NCBI RefSeq assembly: GCF_004342175.1
Contig: NZ_SMAO01000001.1
Location: 372,001-436,000 of the forward strand
Reading direction: 5' to 3'
DNA length: 64,000 nt
From: Thiobaca trueperi
GTDB lineage: Bacteria > Pseudomonadota > Gammaproteobacteria > Chromatiales > Chromatiaceae
Shown: positions 1 through 9,247 of the stretch, one piece after another
Layout of the letters: the number at the start of each line of letters is the position of its first letter
Numbering within the stretch: position 1 is the stretch's first letter
Position numbers and translations under genes: made by a program
Notes under the pieces: model-generated
The model's input: the letters and a program-made list of their open reading frames with translations, nothing else
What the model was told of the DNA's origin: nothing
Database searches by the model: none

Positions 1-1
1 C

Positions 2-711
<710 letters not shown>

Positions 712-727
712 CCGGGGATCGAACACC

Positions 728-2116
728 ATGCATTGCGAACTCAAAGAGAAAGACCGGATCGGGACCATCAACCCGATCTTCACCTGCCAGCCAGCGGGCG
801 CCCAGTACGCCAGCATCGGCATCAAGGAGTGCATCGGCATCGTCCACGGCGGCCAGGGCTGCGTCATGTTCGTACGGCTGCTGATCTCGCAGCACCTGAA
901 GGAGAGCTTCGAAATCGCCTCCTCCTCGGTGCATGAGGATGGCGCCGTGTTCGGCGCACTTGACCGCGTCGAGCAGGCAGTGGACGTGCTCCTGATGCGC
1001 TATCCGCACGTCAAGGTGGTACCCATCATCAGCACCTGCTCGACCGAGGTCATCGGCGACGACATCGACGGCGTGGTGCGCAAGCTCAACGAGGAGCTGC
1101 TGCCCGAGAAGTACCCGGGACGCGAGGTCCATCTGATCCCGATCCACACCCCGAGCTTCGTCGGCAGCATGGTCACCGGCTACGACGTGGCGGTGCGCGA
1201 CTTCGTCAAGTACTTCGCCGAGAAGGGCGAGCCCAACGGCAAGCTCAATCTGATCACCGGCTGGGTCAACCCGGGCGACGTCAAGGCGCTCAAGCACCTG
1301 CTGGCCGAGATGGACATCCAGGCCAACGTGCTGTTCGAGATCGAGAGCTTCGATTCGCCGCTGATGCCCGATGGCAACTTCGTGTCACACGGCAGTACCA
1401 CGATCGAGGATCTCAAGCGCACCGGCAGCGCCAGCGCCACACTCGCGCTCAACCGCTACGAGGGCGGTCAGGCGGCCAAGTATCTGGAGAACGAGTTCGG
1501 TCAGCCCACCATCGTCGGCCCGACGCCGATCGGCATCCGCAACACGGATACCTTCCTGGCGAATCTGAAGAAACTCACCGGCAAGCCGATCCCGCACTCG
1601 CTGGTGGTCGAGCGCGGCATCGCCATCGATGCCCTGACCGACCTCACGCACATGTTCCTGGCCGACAAGCGGGTCGCCATCTACGGCAACCCGGATCTGG
1701 TGATCGGGCTCGCCGAGTTCTGTCTGGACCTGGAGATGAAACCGGTCCTGCTGCTGCTCGGCGACGACAACGCCAACTACGGCGACGATCCGCGCATCCA
1801 GGCGATGCAGCAGAACGTCGATTACCCGATGGAGATCATCACCAACGCCGACCTCTGGGATCTGGAAGACCGGGTCAAGAACCAGGGGCTGGAGCTGGAC
1901 CTCATCCTCGGGCATTCGAAGGGACGCTTCGCAGCGATGGAATGCAACGTACCGATGGTGCGGGTCGGGTTTCCGACCTACGACCGGGCCGGTCTCTACC
2001 GCTACCCGGTGGTCGGCTACGAGGGCGCGACCTGGCTCGCCGAGCAGATGGCCAACACCCTCTTCACCGACATGGAATACAAGAAGAACAAGGAGTGGGT
2101 GCTCAACGTCTGGTAA
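728..2116 (+). CDS. anfK: Fe-only nitrogenase beta subunit AnfK
   Basis: This is the beta subunit of the iron-only dinitrogenase, which shares the [8Fe-7S] P-cluster with AnfD. At 462 residues it has the length I remember for Azotobacter AnfK and is shorter than most NifK. P-cluster cysteine contexts are visible: FTCQPAGAQ near residue 19, GGQGCVMF near 45 and ISTCSTE near 98. Close similarity to AnfK rather than VnfK is suggested by the opening INPIFTCQPAGAQ and the final stretch MEYKKNKEWVLNVW. It follows anfG directly in the operon. Expression is expected under low molybdenum, but the controlling region lies upstream of the window. Confidence 0.93.
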   Translation: MHCELKEKDRIGTINPIFTCQPAGAQYASIGIKECIGIVHGGQGCVMFVRLLISQHLKESFEIASSSVHEDGAVFGALDRVEQAVDVLLMRYPHVKVVPIISTCSTEVIGDDIDGVVRKLNEELLPEKYPGREVHLIPIHTPSFVGSMVTGYDVAVRDFVKYFAEKGEPNGKLNLITGWVNPGDVKALKHLLAEMDIQANVLFEIESFDSPLMPDGNFVSHGSTTIEDLKRTGSASATLALNRYEGGQAAKYLENEFGQPTIVGPTPIGIRNTDTFLANLKKLTGKPIPHSLVVERGIAIDALTDLTHMFLADKRVAIYGNPDLVIGLAEFCLDLEMKPVLLLLGDDNANYGDDPRIQAMQQNVDYPMEIITNADLWDLEDRVKNQGLELDLILGHSKGRFAAMECNVPMVRVGFPTYDRAGLYRYPVVGYEGATWLAEQMANTLFTDMEYKKNKEWVLNVW

Positions 2117-2204
2117 GCCGCGCGCGATTCCACACCATCACCGCCACCGGCCCCGCCGCTCCCTGCATGGGAGCGGTCGGGCTCAACCATCAGCAGGTTC
2201 GACG

Positions 2205-2702
2205 ATGTCACTCGTCCTCTTCGAAACGTATGAGAAGAAACTCCAGCGCTGTCTGACCGACGCCCGTGGCTATCACCAGCGCGCCATGCAGTTCGCCACC
2301 GATGGCGAGCGCGTGAGCCTCGTCTTCAACATCGCCGCCGTGGCCATCGAGGCCTATCTGATCGCGCTCTGCGCCCGCCACCAGATCATGCCGTTCAACC
2401 ACGACTACGGCAGTCTGGTGACTGCGGCCGAGGAGGCGGTGGCGTTCACGCCGGAGCTGAAGGAGGCCATCCTCTCGCTCGACGGGATCTTCGGCATCTG
2501 TTCGCTCGAAAATTACCATCACGGCACGCCGTTACAGATCGACGCCGACCGCACACTGACCATCTGCAACGCGCTGGCGCAGATGTTCGAGCCGCCCGGG
2601 ACCACCGACGGACAGGGACGGCTGATCGGTCAGGCTTACCGTCATGACAGACCGTCCCAAAGCCCCTCCCCCTCGATGGGGGAAGGGTTGGGGAGAGGGT
2701 GA
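2205..2702 (+). CDS. Small HEPN-like protein of the anf operon, function unknown
   Basis: Residues 1 to about 128 form a helical protein with the pattern AAVAIEAYLIALCARHQ followed by FNHDYGSL. This resembles the HEPN-fold core (hydrophobic helix, then an N-x-H-D turn), but the RNase-type R-x4-6-H motif is not clear, so no nuclease activity should be assumed. It lies 88 bases after anfK on the same strand, in the place where anf operons carry accessory genes; it could be the local counterpart of a small accessory protein such as AnfR, which I cannot confirm from memory. The last ~15 residues (SPSPSMGEGLGRG) are translated from an intergenic repeat, so the original stop was probably lost or the tail is recent. 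Confidence 0.6.
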   Translation: MSLVLFETYEKKLQRCLTDARGYHQRAMQFATDGERVSLVFNIAAVAIEAYLIALCARHQIMPFNHDYGSLVTAAEEAVAFTPELKEAILSLDGIFGICSLENYHHGTPLQIDADRTLTICNALAQMFEPPGTTDGQGRLIGQAYRHDRPSQSPSPSMGEGLGRG

Positions 2703-2834
2703 AAGCAGTCGGTCGAACGCCGGACCCCGATCACCATTTCACCCGAATGTCAGCCGGTCGCCTCATGGCCGATGGCCGCATCGCACCGCGCTGCCCCCTC
2801 TCCCCCAACCACTCCCTCGCCAAGGGGGAGGGGA
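2662..2834. repeat. Inverted pair of GC-rich REP-like repeats
   Basis: Two ~40-base copies of a CCCCTCCCCCT...GGGGAGAGGGT type element lie in opposite orientation, at about 2662-2701 and 2793-2834. Each can also fold on itself. Such pairs are common intergenic repeats in high-GC proteobacteria. The first copy is read in frame as the C terminus of the preceding small gene; the second sits just before the flavin-fold gene. The pair may act as a transcript-stabilising or terminating structure inside the anf operon. Confidence 0.75.
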
Positions 2835-2887
2835 GTCGGAGGGCAGCGTTTCCATCCAAAACGAACACCTGACTGGAATCCACGACC

Positions 2888-3382
2888 ATGACGGCAAATG
2901 CCAACCACCCGCACGGCGCCATGCGCCGCAGCGACCGCGAGATCACCGACCGCGCCGCGATCGACGCCATCATCCGATCCGCACGGGTCATGTACCTCGC
3001 GCTTGCCGAGGCCGACGCACCCTTCGTCGTCCCGGTCTTCTACGCCTATGACGGCACCTCGCTCTATCTGCACTCGGCCAAGAGCGGCAGCAAGATCCGT
3101 ATCCTCAAGCGCAATCCCAGGGTCTGCTTCGCCATCTCGACCGACCATGGGGTCATCGAGAGCCAGCAGGCGTGCGATTTCGAGGCGAAACACCGCACCG
3201 TCATCGGCATGGGCCAGGCACATTTCGTCACGGACGAGGCCGAACGCATCGCCATCCTCGACCGCATCGTCGCCCGCTTCACCGACCAGCATTTCGAGTA
3301 TCCCAAGACCAACCTCGACGCCACCGCCGTGATCCGCATCAACATCGAGTCGATCAAGGGCAAGAGCCACGGTTTCGGCTGA
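2888..3382 (+). CDS. Pyridoxamine 5'-phosphate oxidase-fold protein of the anf operon
   Basis: This 164-residue protein has the split-barrel flavin (or heme) binding pattern of the PPOX-like family: an N-terminal MRRSDREITDRAAIDAIIR, then VMYLALAEADAPFVVPVFYAYDG written here in part as VPVFYAYDG, then LYLHSAKSGSKI and a phosphate-contacting stretch near residue 70. It lies between anfK and anfO, so a role in Fe-only nitrogen fixation is likely. Anf3 of Rhodobacter and Azotobacter is a flavin- and heme-containing oxidase needed for this nitrogenase; whether this shorter protein is its counterpart is inference and needs an alignment. No signal peptide or membrane helix is present. The start is the first ATG after the repeat pair. 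Confidence 0.72.
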   Translation: MTANANHPHGAMRRSDREITDRAAIDAIIRSARVMYLALAEADAPFVVPVFYAYDGTSLYLHSAKSGSKIRILKRNPRVCFAISTDHGVIESQQACDFEAKHRTVIGMGQAHFVTDEAERIAILDRIVARFTDQHFEYPKTNLDATAVIRINIESIKGKSHGFG

Positions 3383-3419
3383 ATCGGCCGAGCGTCTTAT
3401 TCCACCGGGAGAGCCAAAG

Positions 3420-4112
3420 ATGAAAATCGCCGCCTGCATCGACGGCCAGGGTGAGCCCCTGTCGCCACAAGAACCCTGCATCCTGCGCCTTTTCGCGCAC
3501 GAGGACGGCGCCTGGCGCCACGTCTCGGATACCGCCTTCAATGGCATCACCGCGCGTTCGATCGCCGAGATCACACAGCAGGCCGAACGCCTTGGCGCCC
3601 TGCTCGACGGCGCCGAGGCGCTGCTGGTGCGCGATGTCAAAGGCATCGCCGTCACCCTGCTGCAGAATCTGGGTCTGCGCCTGTGGCGCCTCGACGGACC
3701 GCCGGAGGCCGCGCTCGACGCCGTCCGGCGCGAACTCGAAGCCGCCGCCCGCGAACTGCCCGACCCGGCCCGCTTCTTCGCGTCCGGCGAGACCGAGGGC
3801 GAGTACCGGATCGACCTCGCCGCCGTGCTCGCCAGCGACTCCAGCCTCAACTCGCAGCTCGTCCTGGTGCCCTTCATGCAGCAAACCCCGTTCAGCCGGC
3901 TGGAAGTCGTCTGCGACCACCCGCCGCGCTGGCTCGACAGGCAACTGCCAGCCGCCGGCTTCGACTGGGAAGACGCCTCGCAGGAGGGTGTCTGCCGGCT
4001 CATCATCCGCCCGAGCGGGGAGTCGACCGGCATGCCGCCCCGTGGGGGCGGGTGTGGCAACCATGGCGCCTGGCCGACGGGTGGGGGGTGTAGTGGGGGT
4101 GGATGCGCGTAG
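3420..4112 (+). CDS. anfO: Fe-only nitrogenase accessory protein AnfO
   Basis: This 230-residue protein matches the AnfO family as I remember it: it opens with MKIAACIDGQGE, has an LRLFAHEDGAWRHV block, a segment LLVRDVKGIAVTLLQNLG at about residues 71-88 and a long C-terminal half. In Azotobacter anfO follows the structural genes and is needed for efficient Fe-only diazotrophy; the molecular job is not established. The tail is rich in Gly and Cys (GGGC followed by GGGCSGGGCA at the end), which could bind metal or a cluster; this is inference. The gene starts 37 bases after the PPOX-fold gene and is the last recognisable gene of the operon. Confidence 0.82.
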   Translation: MKIAACIDGQGEPLSPQEPCILRLFAHEDGAWRHVSDTAFNGITARSIAEITQQAERLGALLDGAEALLVRDVKGIAVTLLQNLGLRLWRLDGPPEAALDAVRRELEAAARELPDPARFFASGETEGEYRIDLAAVLASDSSLNSQLVLVPFMQQTPFSRLEVVCDHPPRWLDRQLPAAGFDWEDASQEGVCRLIIRPSGESTGMPPRGGGCGNHGAWPTGGGCSGGGCA

Positions 4113-4369
4113 CGGCAGCTCCATCGGCACGCCGCCCGCTATCGACGTTCGCTGTCCCTGTCCATGCTCGCCCTGACGGATTGCTGAAGTGCGATCAGCC
4201 GGGGACACGACACCTGGCCGGCTTCGATTTGTCGAGCGGGTCGGAGAGCGCCTGTTCGCGGTTGTCACCAATCTGTCTGCACACAACGATCAGGAAGAAC
4301 CCGGCCAAGTCCCGACGCTCGGCCGACGTCGGTAAGCGGCCGCAGCCGCTCTTTCAGCGGACACTTGAT
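4113..4369. other. Non-coding stretch after anfO
   Basis: I see no convincing gene here. One plus-strand frame around 4215-4290 reads RLRFVERVGERLFAVVTNLS, faintly like an IS1380-type transposase end, but it is interrupted and too short to name. The stretch is best treated as decayed sequence bordering the transposase remnant that follows. Confidence 0.4.
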
Positions 4370-4650
4370 CGGTCGGGGCCGGCGAGCATCGGGCGGACGT
4401 CATCGGGCTCGATCAGTGCGGTGCGGGCGATTCAGCGCAGCACCCGTACGCGCCCTCGTTCAAAGATCGCTGCTACGGCGTCCGGACGCGTACAGCCGGA
4501 GATGCCAGTCGCATCTTCGACGGGCTCGAACACCCCGTCGATGACGCAGCAAGGCAATGAACATGGCGGTTGAGTGAAGCGCCGAAGCGGTGGATGAAGC
4601 ACACCGCACCGGCACGCGCGGGGGCCGCTTGTATTGCAGGACTCCGCGCA
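4370..4650 (-). pseudogene. Broken IS91-family transposase fragment
   Basis: Read on the minus strand, frames together give FIHRFGASLNRHVH, then after a one-base shift CCVIDGVFEPVEDA, then FERGRVRVLR, an in-frame TGA, and IARTALIEPDDVRPMLAG. This order is the pattern of IS91-type (Y1, HUH-related) transposases, where a FxHRFGSxLNxHxHxH block precedes a G-V-F-E-P turn. Only the central part is left, with a frameshift near 4563, an internal stop near 4436 and no N or C terminus. It marks an old insertion between the anf operon and the next unit. Confidence 0.75.
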
Positions 4651-4693
4651 TAATGCAGCAAGGGGCGGATGTCCCGTTGGATGTCGTGGTTGG

Positions 4694-6784
4694 TCAGACC
4701 AGGAGATGCCGAGCGGACAACAGATCCTCCTCGGCGGTATCGCGCAATGACGGATCAGCCTTGTCCATCAGACCCAGGAACCAGGCGTCCTGGCGCTGCT
4801 CCTCGGTGAGATCCTGGTCGGTGGGATCGATGTGGCGGATGCGGGCCGGCGGCTCGCCGTTGATCTCGGTCTCGATCACGGTTGCCAGATAGGGGTAGCG
4901 CTCCCGCTCCAAGGACCAATCCACCGCGTCGCCGACGCGGGCGTGGGCACGGTTGCGGTGGACGCGCAGCACGCCGTCGCCGGCGTAGCGCCCCCAGGTC
5001 TGGTCGAACCAGTCCGCGGCGGACCGCCAGCCATCGGATCGGGCGCGCCAGAGCCCGGTCTCGATGAGTTGGACGGTGCCGGCAGGCAGGGTCTGGATCT
5101 CCGACCAGGCCCGCGCCAGGTCATCGCCACCGCTCCGTCGTAGCAGGATGGCGCGGCCCAGCGCGGGGTCGTGGGCCAGATCCTCGCCGGTGATGTCGGC
5201 CAGGGCGGCCAGGTCGCCGGCCCGGCCTTCGTCGGGTTGCCGCGGCTGCGCGGGTCGGACCGGCTGGCCGTTCCGGGCCTGTTGCAGGCGGCGCTGGACC
5301 TGTTCCCGCTTGGCGGCGCTCCGCTCATCCATGCCGAGTTGATCGGCCCAGTCGAGGACCGCTTTGGCCTCACCGAGCCGCTCCAGATCGATCAGGGTAT
5401 TCACGAGCCCGACGATAATCGCCGGATCCTGCGGGAAGTGCTGCTGGGCCTCGCGATAGACCTCGACCGCCCGCTGGGGACGGCCGGTGACGCGCAGGGT
5501 ATGGGCCAGGTCGGCGCGGCAATAGGGATTGCTCGGGAACAGTCCGATGGCCGTGTCATAGACGGCCTCTCCGAGCTCGACGTCGCCGTGGACGATCAGG
5601 GCATGGGCGAGTTGGCTGTGGCTGTGGACGTTGTGCGGAAAGCGCCGCCGGGCGTGCCAATAGACCGCCTGGGCCCGGTGCCAGTCGCCCTCCGCCTCCA
5701 GGGCGCGGGCGAGCAGGGACCAGGGATAGGGGTCCTGGGGATTCCAACGGGCGGCCTCGTGGGCCAGATCGCGGGCCCAGGTTGGATCCAGGTTCAACAG
5801 CCGGTCACCGGCGAAGCAGAAGGCCCGCACCAGATAGTAGCTGTCACCGCTCTCGCGGCAGTACTGGCGATGCCGATCGAACAACGCCTCGAGCTGCGGC
5901 CTGATCGCCGTGAGGTTCGCGGGCAACTGTCGCAGCAGTTGTCGAAGCTCATCCTGGTGTGGCGCCTGTAAGAACCCCTTGGTCTGCTGGGGATCAAAGG
6001 GCCGCAGGGCGCCGGGATAACGCTGATCCAACCACTTGCGCACGGTTGCGGAGACGTCCCGCGCCTGCACCAGATCGCGGAAGCGCCGGCCCCATTGGTC
6101 GGTGCTCATGGGGTAGACGGCGGCCAGGTAGTCCAGCTCGGCGAGCCAGGTCTTACCCTTGAGGTCGCCGCGTCGCGCCAGAGCCTCGCCGAAATCCAGT
6201 ACTCCGCGCAGCATGGCCACCGGCACGGAGCGTTCGATCTCGCCCGCGTCGTCCGCCGGCATCAGGCGCAGGCCGGTGATGGCGAGGCGGCCGTAGTCCT
6301 CCGACACCCCGCCGGACAGCCGGGCCAGCCCGAGCCAGAGGCCGAGCAGGTGGCGATCGCGCTGATCCCCGGTGAGCGCGACCAGCAGGGCCGCCTCCGG
6401 GTCACGGGAGTGGCCGAAATAGAAGCCCCGCAGCCAGGAGCGCAGCTGGCCCTGGTGTTGGGTGCACCAGGCGCGCGACTCGCGCAGGGGGACCAGGGAG
6501 ACGGCACGGAAGGCCTCGCTCAGGGCATCGGCGAAGCGCTTGCCCGGCAGGTCATCCCGTGCCGGGGCGCCGATGACCTGTTCGAGCCAGGCGCGCAGGG
6601 CGCGGTCGGCCAGGGGCATCTCGTCGGGGGTGAGGAGCTGGACCAGGGCCTCGGAGGGACGCGCCCGGGCGAAGGGACCGAGGAAGAGGCGACCGGCCAG
6701 CAGATCGCCCATGGCCTGTACGGGGTCGGTGGCGAGGCGGGCGCTCCAGCGCTCGACGGCGGGGCTGACGGGAATTGCGCTCAC
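4694..6784 (-). CDS. Large TPR-repeat protein, function unknown
   Basis: This is a 696-residue soluble protein without signal peptide. A run of tetratricopeptide-like helical pairs lies at about residues 330-500 (for example DPYPWSLLARALEAEGDW, HSHSQLAHALIVHGDV, NPYCRADLAHTLRVTGRP and a fourth unit ending LIDLERLGEAKAVLDWAD). The N-terminal 300 residues are helical and I do not recognise a family; no catalytic motif stands out. The GTG start overlaps the stop of the upstream gene (GTGA), so the two are translated as a pair. TPR domains act as protein-binding scaffolds, so it probably works with that partner. A link to stress or defence is possible but not shown. Confidence 0.8.
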   Translation of the reverse strand: MSAIPVSPAVERWSARLATDPVQAMGDLLAGRLFLGPFARARPSEALVQLLTPDEMPLADRALRAWLEQVIGAPARDDLPGKRFADALSEAFRAVSLVPLRESRAWCTQHQGQLRSWLRGFYFGHSRDPEAALLVALTGDQRDRHLLGLWLGLARLSGGVSEDYGRLAITGLRLMPADDAGEIERSVPVAMLRGVLDFGEALARRGDLKGKTWLAELDYLAAVYPMSTDQWGRRFRDLVQARDVSATVRKWLDQRYPGALRPFDPQQTKGFLQAPHQDELRQLLRQLPANLTAIRPQLEALFDRHRQYCRESGDSYYLVRAFCFAGDRLLNLDPTWARDLAHEAARWNPQDPYPWSLLARALEAEGDWHRAQAVYWHARRRFPHNVHSHSQLAHALIVHGDVELGEAVYDTAIGLFPSNPYCRADLAHTLRVTGRPQRAVEVYREAQQHFPQDPAIIVGLVNTLIDLERLGEAKAVLDWADQLGMDERSAAKREQVQRRLQQARNGQPVRPAQPRQPDEGRAGDLAALADITGEDLAHDPALGRAILLRRSGGDDLARAWSEIQTLPAGTVQLIETGLWRARSDGWRSAADWFDQTWGRYAGDGVLRVHRNRAHARVGDAVDWSLERERYPYLATVIETEINGEPPARIRHIDPTDQDLTEEQRQDAWFLGLMDKADPSLRDTAEEDLLSARHLLV

Positions 6785-7764
6785 GCCTCGGACCCCGCGA
6801 AGACGTCGACCCCGAAGTCATCGCGCTCGGCGTACAGACGGACCCAGGGGAGGTGAAAGCCCCGCGCCCGGGCGAGCGGCATGGTCACCGGCTCATCGAT
6901 GAGACCCGCGCGATAGAAGTGCTCGGGGCGATAGGCGATGCGTGGGTGCAGCAGCTCGCAGCCCATCTGGTAGTCGTTTTCGCTGTCCAGGGTTGTCAGG
7001 TTGACCGTCCGGCCGCCGGGAAGCCAGTGTGCCGCCCCCGCTCCGGGGAGCGGGCTGGGGAAGAAAAAGGAATTGATGTCGCCATCCAGCACCGTCGGAA
7101 TGGCCGGGTGGCCCTGTCCGGACAGCGCGGCGACGACCTCGGCGACGGTGTAGCGCATCAGAAAGATCTCGATCGGCCGTCCGGCACGGCCTGGATCGTA
7201 GTGCCCCAATCCAAGGCGATTGCGCAGCTGTACGGCCCAGTCGTCGATCCCATCGGCCAGAACGTCCTCGACTTGGATCTCGGTGGTGACATAGGTCGGA
7301 CGCTGGTCCCGCCGCGGGTTCCAGGCATCGCACAGACCCTGGAGAAAATCCACGGCCGCCGCGTCGCCGCCCTGAGCCGCCTCGATCCGTGCCTTGACCT
7401 CCTCGAAGCCGTGCCCGCGCAGAGAACAGGGCCAAGTTGCTTCCTCGACCCGGATCAAGTACAGGCGCGGGTCGATCCGCGTCAGCCGGTTGGGGTCGTT
7501 GATGGAGCGGAAGGTATAGGGAACCTGGGGCTCATCGGGGTCGAGGTTCAGGTGCTCAATGGCGTAGCCATGATGGCGGCCGAACCAGTCGTCCAGATCC
7601 GAGATGGGAGCGCCAGCGCAGTGCGGGGCATACAGATCAGACGCGCTCGCCGGAGGGCGCTCGTCGAGCAGAAAATTCTGGGCGCAGGCCCGCTCCTCTG
7701 GATCGACCGACGATGCGGCCGTTTGCAGGTAGCCGTCGAGGTTGGGGATAGGTCTCGGGTCCAT
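6781..7764 (-). CDS. Conserved-looking protein of unknown function, partner of TPR gene
   Basis: This 327-residue soluble protein has an ATG start and is first of a two-gene unit with the TPR gene, which it overlaps by four bases. I do not recognise a domain. Visible features are an acidic, aromatic N-terminal half (DLDDWFGRHHGYAIEHLN), a block SFFFPSPLPG near residue 240, and a C-terminal part with YRPEHFYRAGLIDEP. There is no membrane helix and no P-loop. Codon use is as GC-rich as its neighbours, so it does not look freshly acquired. Its tight coupling suggests that the two proteins form one complex. Confidence 0.75.
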   Translation of the reverse strand: MDPRPIPNLDGYLQTAASSVDPEERACAQNFLLDERPPASASDLYAPHCAGAPISDLDDWFGRHHGYAIEHLNLDPDEPQVPYTFRSINDPNRLTRIDPRLYLIRVEEATWPCSLRGHGFEEVKARIEAAQGGDAAAVDFLQGLCDAWNPRRDQRPTYVTTEIQVEDVLADGIDDWAVQLRNRLGLGHYDPGRAGRPIEIFLMRYTVAEVVAALSGQGHPAIPTVLDGDINSFFFPSPLPGAGAAHWLPGGRTVNLTTLDSENDYQMGCELLHPRIAYRPEHFYRAGLIDEPVTMPLARARGFHLPWVRLYAERDDFGVDVFAGSEA

Positions 7765-7790
7765 CGGTTGTCTCGGGCCAAGCCGCAGAT

Positions 7791-7822
7791 GCGACGGTGC
7801 GACGGTGCGACGGTGCGACGGT
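7791..7822. repeat. Four tandem copies of GCGACGGT
   Basis: Four exact 8-base units lie head to tail about 30 bases upstream of the start codon of the minus-strand two-gene unit. The position is within its likely leader or promoter. The repeat could be a slippage-prone site or a regulator site; nothing else supports either idea. Confidence 0.9.
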
Positions 7823-7987
7823 TTACGGATAGGAAATCCAACCGCCCCTGCACGTCCAGCACCGCCAGATTAGCGGTTGTAGTGGGGGCGACGATCAGTC
7901 AGCGCGTCATTGTAGGCGCTAACGGTGTCATGATCGACCAGAATTCCGTATTGCCAAGCAGCGGAACAGGACTCCTCAGCCCGCGCG

Positions 7988-8155
7988 GGCGCAATAGCGA
8001 TAGCGTATTGCGCCGCATGATTGGCAGGCCGCTTGCCCCAAGATACAACCACCAGTGCATGGCCCTCGCACCTCGAACTGCGTCTTTGCGCCACTACACA
8101 TCTGATGGGTCTGTGCCAATCTCCTTTCGGCGCAATACGCTATCGCTATTGCGCC
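7988..8155. repeat. Inverted pair of 27-bp palindromic REP-like units
   Basis: The 27 bases at 7988-8014 occur again, perfectly, in reverse orientation at 8129-8155, with 114 bases between. Each unit has 9-base arms (GGCGCAATA and TATTGCGCC) around a 9-base centre, so each folds alone, and the two can pair with each other. This is the architecture of REP/BIME elements mobilised by REP-associated (RAYT) transposases. No such transposase is in the window. The wider gap 7823-8285 between the unknown pair and cysE holds nothing else that I can identify. Confidence 0.85.
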
Positions 8156-8285
8156 CTACGAACGACCAACCGGCAAGGGTTGCGTCGCTTGGACTGGTGG
8201 TGAGCATCCCAGCCGTCCGCTATCGGCGGCTCTTCCGACATCGGAGATCGCCGCCCATCTGACCGTCGGGCGTGACTGAACGCCA

Positions 8286-9077
8286 TCAGACCTTGGGATA
8301 GCCGGGGCGCGGATTGGGCACCTCGCAGACCTTGACCGCTTCGCAGGATTCGCACTCGTCTTCCGGTGTCGTACCGTGCAGCAGGCAGCCGTGGATGCCG
8401 ACCTCCTGCTCCAGGTGGCGGATCCGTTCCAGCAGACAGGCGATGGCACCGGCCACCGGGTCTGGAATCAGATGATGGTCCAGATCGATGCCATGCGGCG
8501 TGAGGCTCTGGCTCCGGCGCGAACGCACGATCTTGGCCGGGATGCCGACCACGGTGCTGTTGGCCGGCACATCGCCGATCACCACCGAGTTGGCGCCGAC
8601 CTTGACGTGTTCGCCCAGTTCCACCGGGCCGAGGATCTTTGCCCCCGCGCCGACCACGCAGCCGTTGCCCAGCGTCGGGTGCCGTTTGCCCTTGTGCCAT
8701 GAGGTGCCGCCGAGGGTGACGCCGTGATAGAGGGTGACGTCGTCGCCGACTTCAGCCGTCTCGCCGATGACGACCCCGGCGCCGTGGTCGATGAAGAACC
8801 GCTGGCCGATGGTGGCTCCGGGGTGGATGTCGATGCTGGTCCAGATGCGCGCGAGGTACGAGATGAAACGCGGCAGCCAGCGCCAGCCGCGATGCCAGAG
8901 CGGATGGGCGAGCCGGTAGAGGATGACGGCGTGAACCCCCGGATAGGTGGTGTAGACCTCGAAACGGGTGCGGGCCGCCGGATCGCGGTCGAAGATGCAA
9001 TCGACATCTTCGGCGATGGCGGCCCAGACGCCGGGGCGTCTGCGCGGCTGGGGTAGGGGTTCGTTGATGGCGTTCAT
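8286..9077 (-). CDS. cysE: Serine O-acetyltransferase
   Basis: It transfers acetyl from acetyl-CoA to L-serine, giving O-acetylserine for cysteine synthesis. The 263-residue protein has the short N-terminal helical domain ([20 protein letters not shown]) and then left-handed beta-helix hexapeptide repeats from about residue 85 to 190, with signatures [18 protein letters not shown] and [18 protein letters not shown]. The ATG at 9077 with a GGAG upstream is preferred over longer frames because homologues begin near it. A C-terminal extension carries several Cys ([13 protein letters not shown]). In diazotrophs a second such enzyme (NifP) boosts cysteine supply for nitrogenase clusters; the nearness to anf permits that reading but does not prove it. 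Confidence 0.93.
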   Translation of the reverse strand: MNAINEPLPQPRRRPGVWAAIAEDVDCIFDRDPAARTRFEVYTTYPGVHAVILYRLAHPLWHRGWRWLPRFISYLARIWTSIDIHPGATIGQRFFIDHGAGVVIGETAEVGDDVTLYHGVTLGGTSWHKGKRHPTLGNGCVVGAGAKILGPVELGEHVKVGANSVVIGDVPANSTVVGIPAKIVRSRRSQSLTPHGIDLDHHLIPDPVAGAIACLLERIRHLEQEVGIHGCLLHGTTPEDECESCEAVKVCEVPNPRPGYPKV

Positions 9078-9247
9078 CCAATGCTGACTCCGTGACGGCT
9101 GCCTTGCGGGTGGCTGATCTCGACGAGTAACCGGCGCTGATCGCCGGCCCCGGGAGCGTGTTTGGTCGCGGTGAATGGCTCGCTGCAACGGCTCGAACAG
9201 GAGGAACTGAGCGCCGCCAGGAACGCCGCGCCAGCTCAGACGAGGGC

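Noticed and set aside
728-2116. VnfK (vanadium nitrogenase beta subunit) call
   Set aside because: Length, N-terminal region and the AnfO gene downstream fit the iron-only type better; no vnfEN or vanadate transport genes are seen.
2750-4060. A 436-codon minus-strand frame across the anf accessory genes
   Set aside because: Runs through repeats and opposite two recognisable genes; no family signal.
7791-7822. Tandem GCGACGGT repeats as a CRISPR or origin iteron
   Set aside because: Units are 8 bases without spacers, and no replication or cas gene is near.
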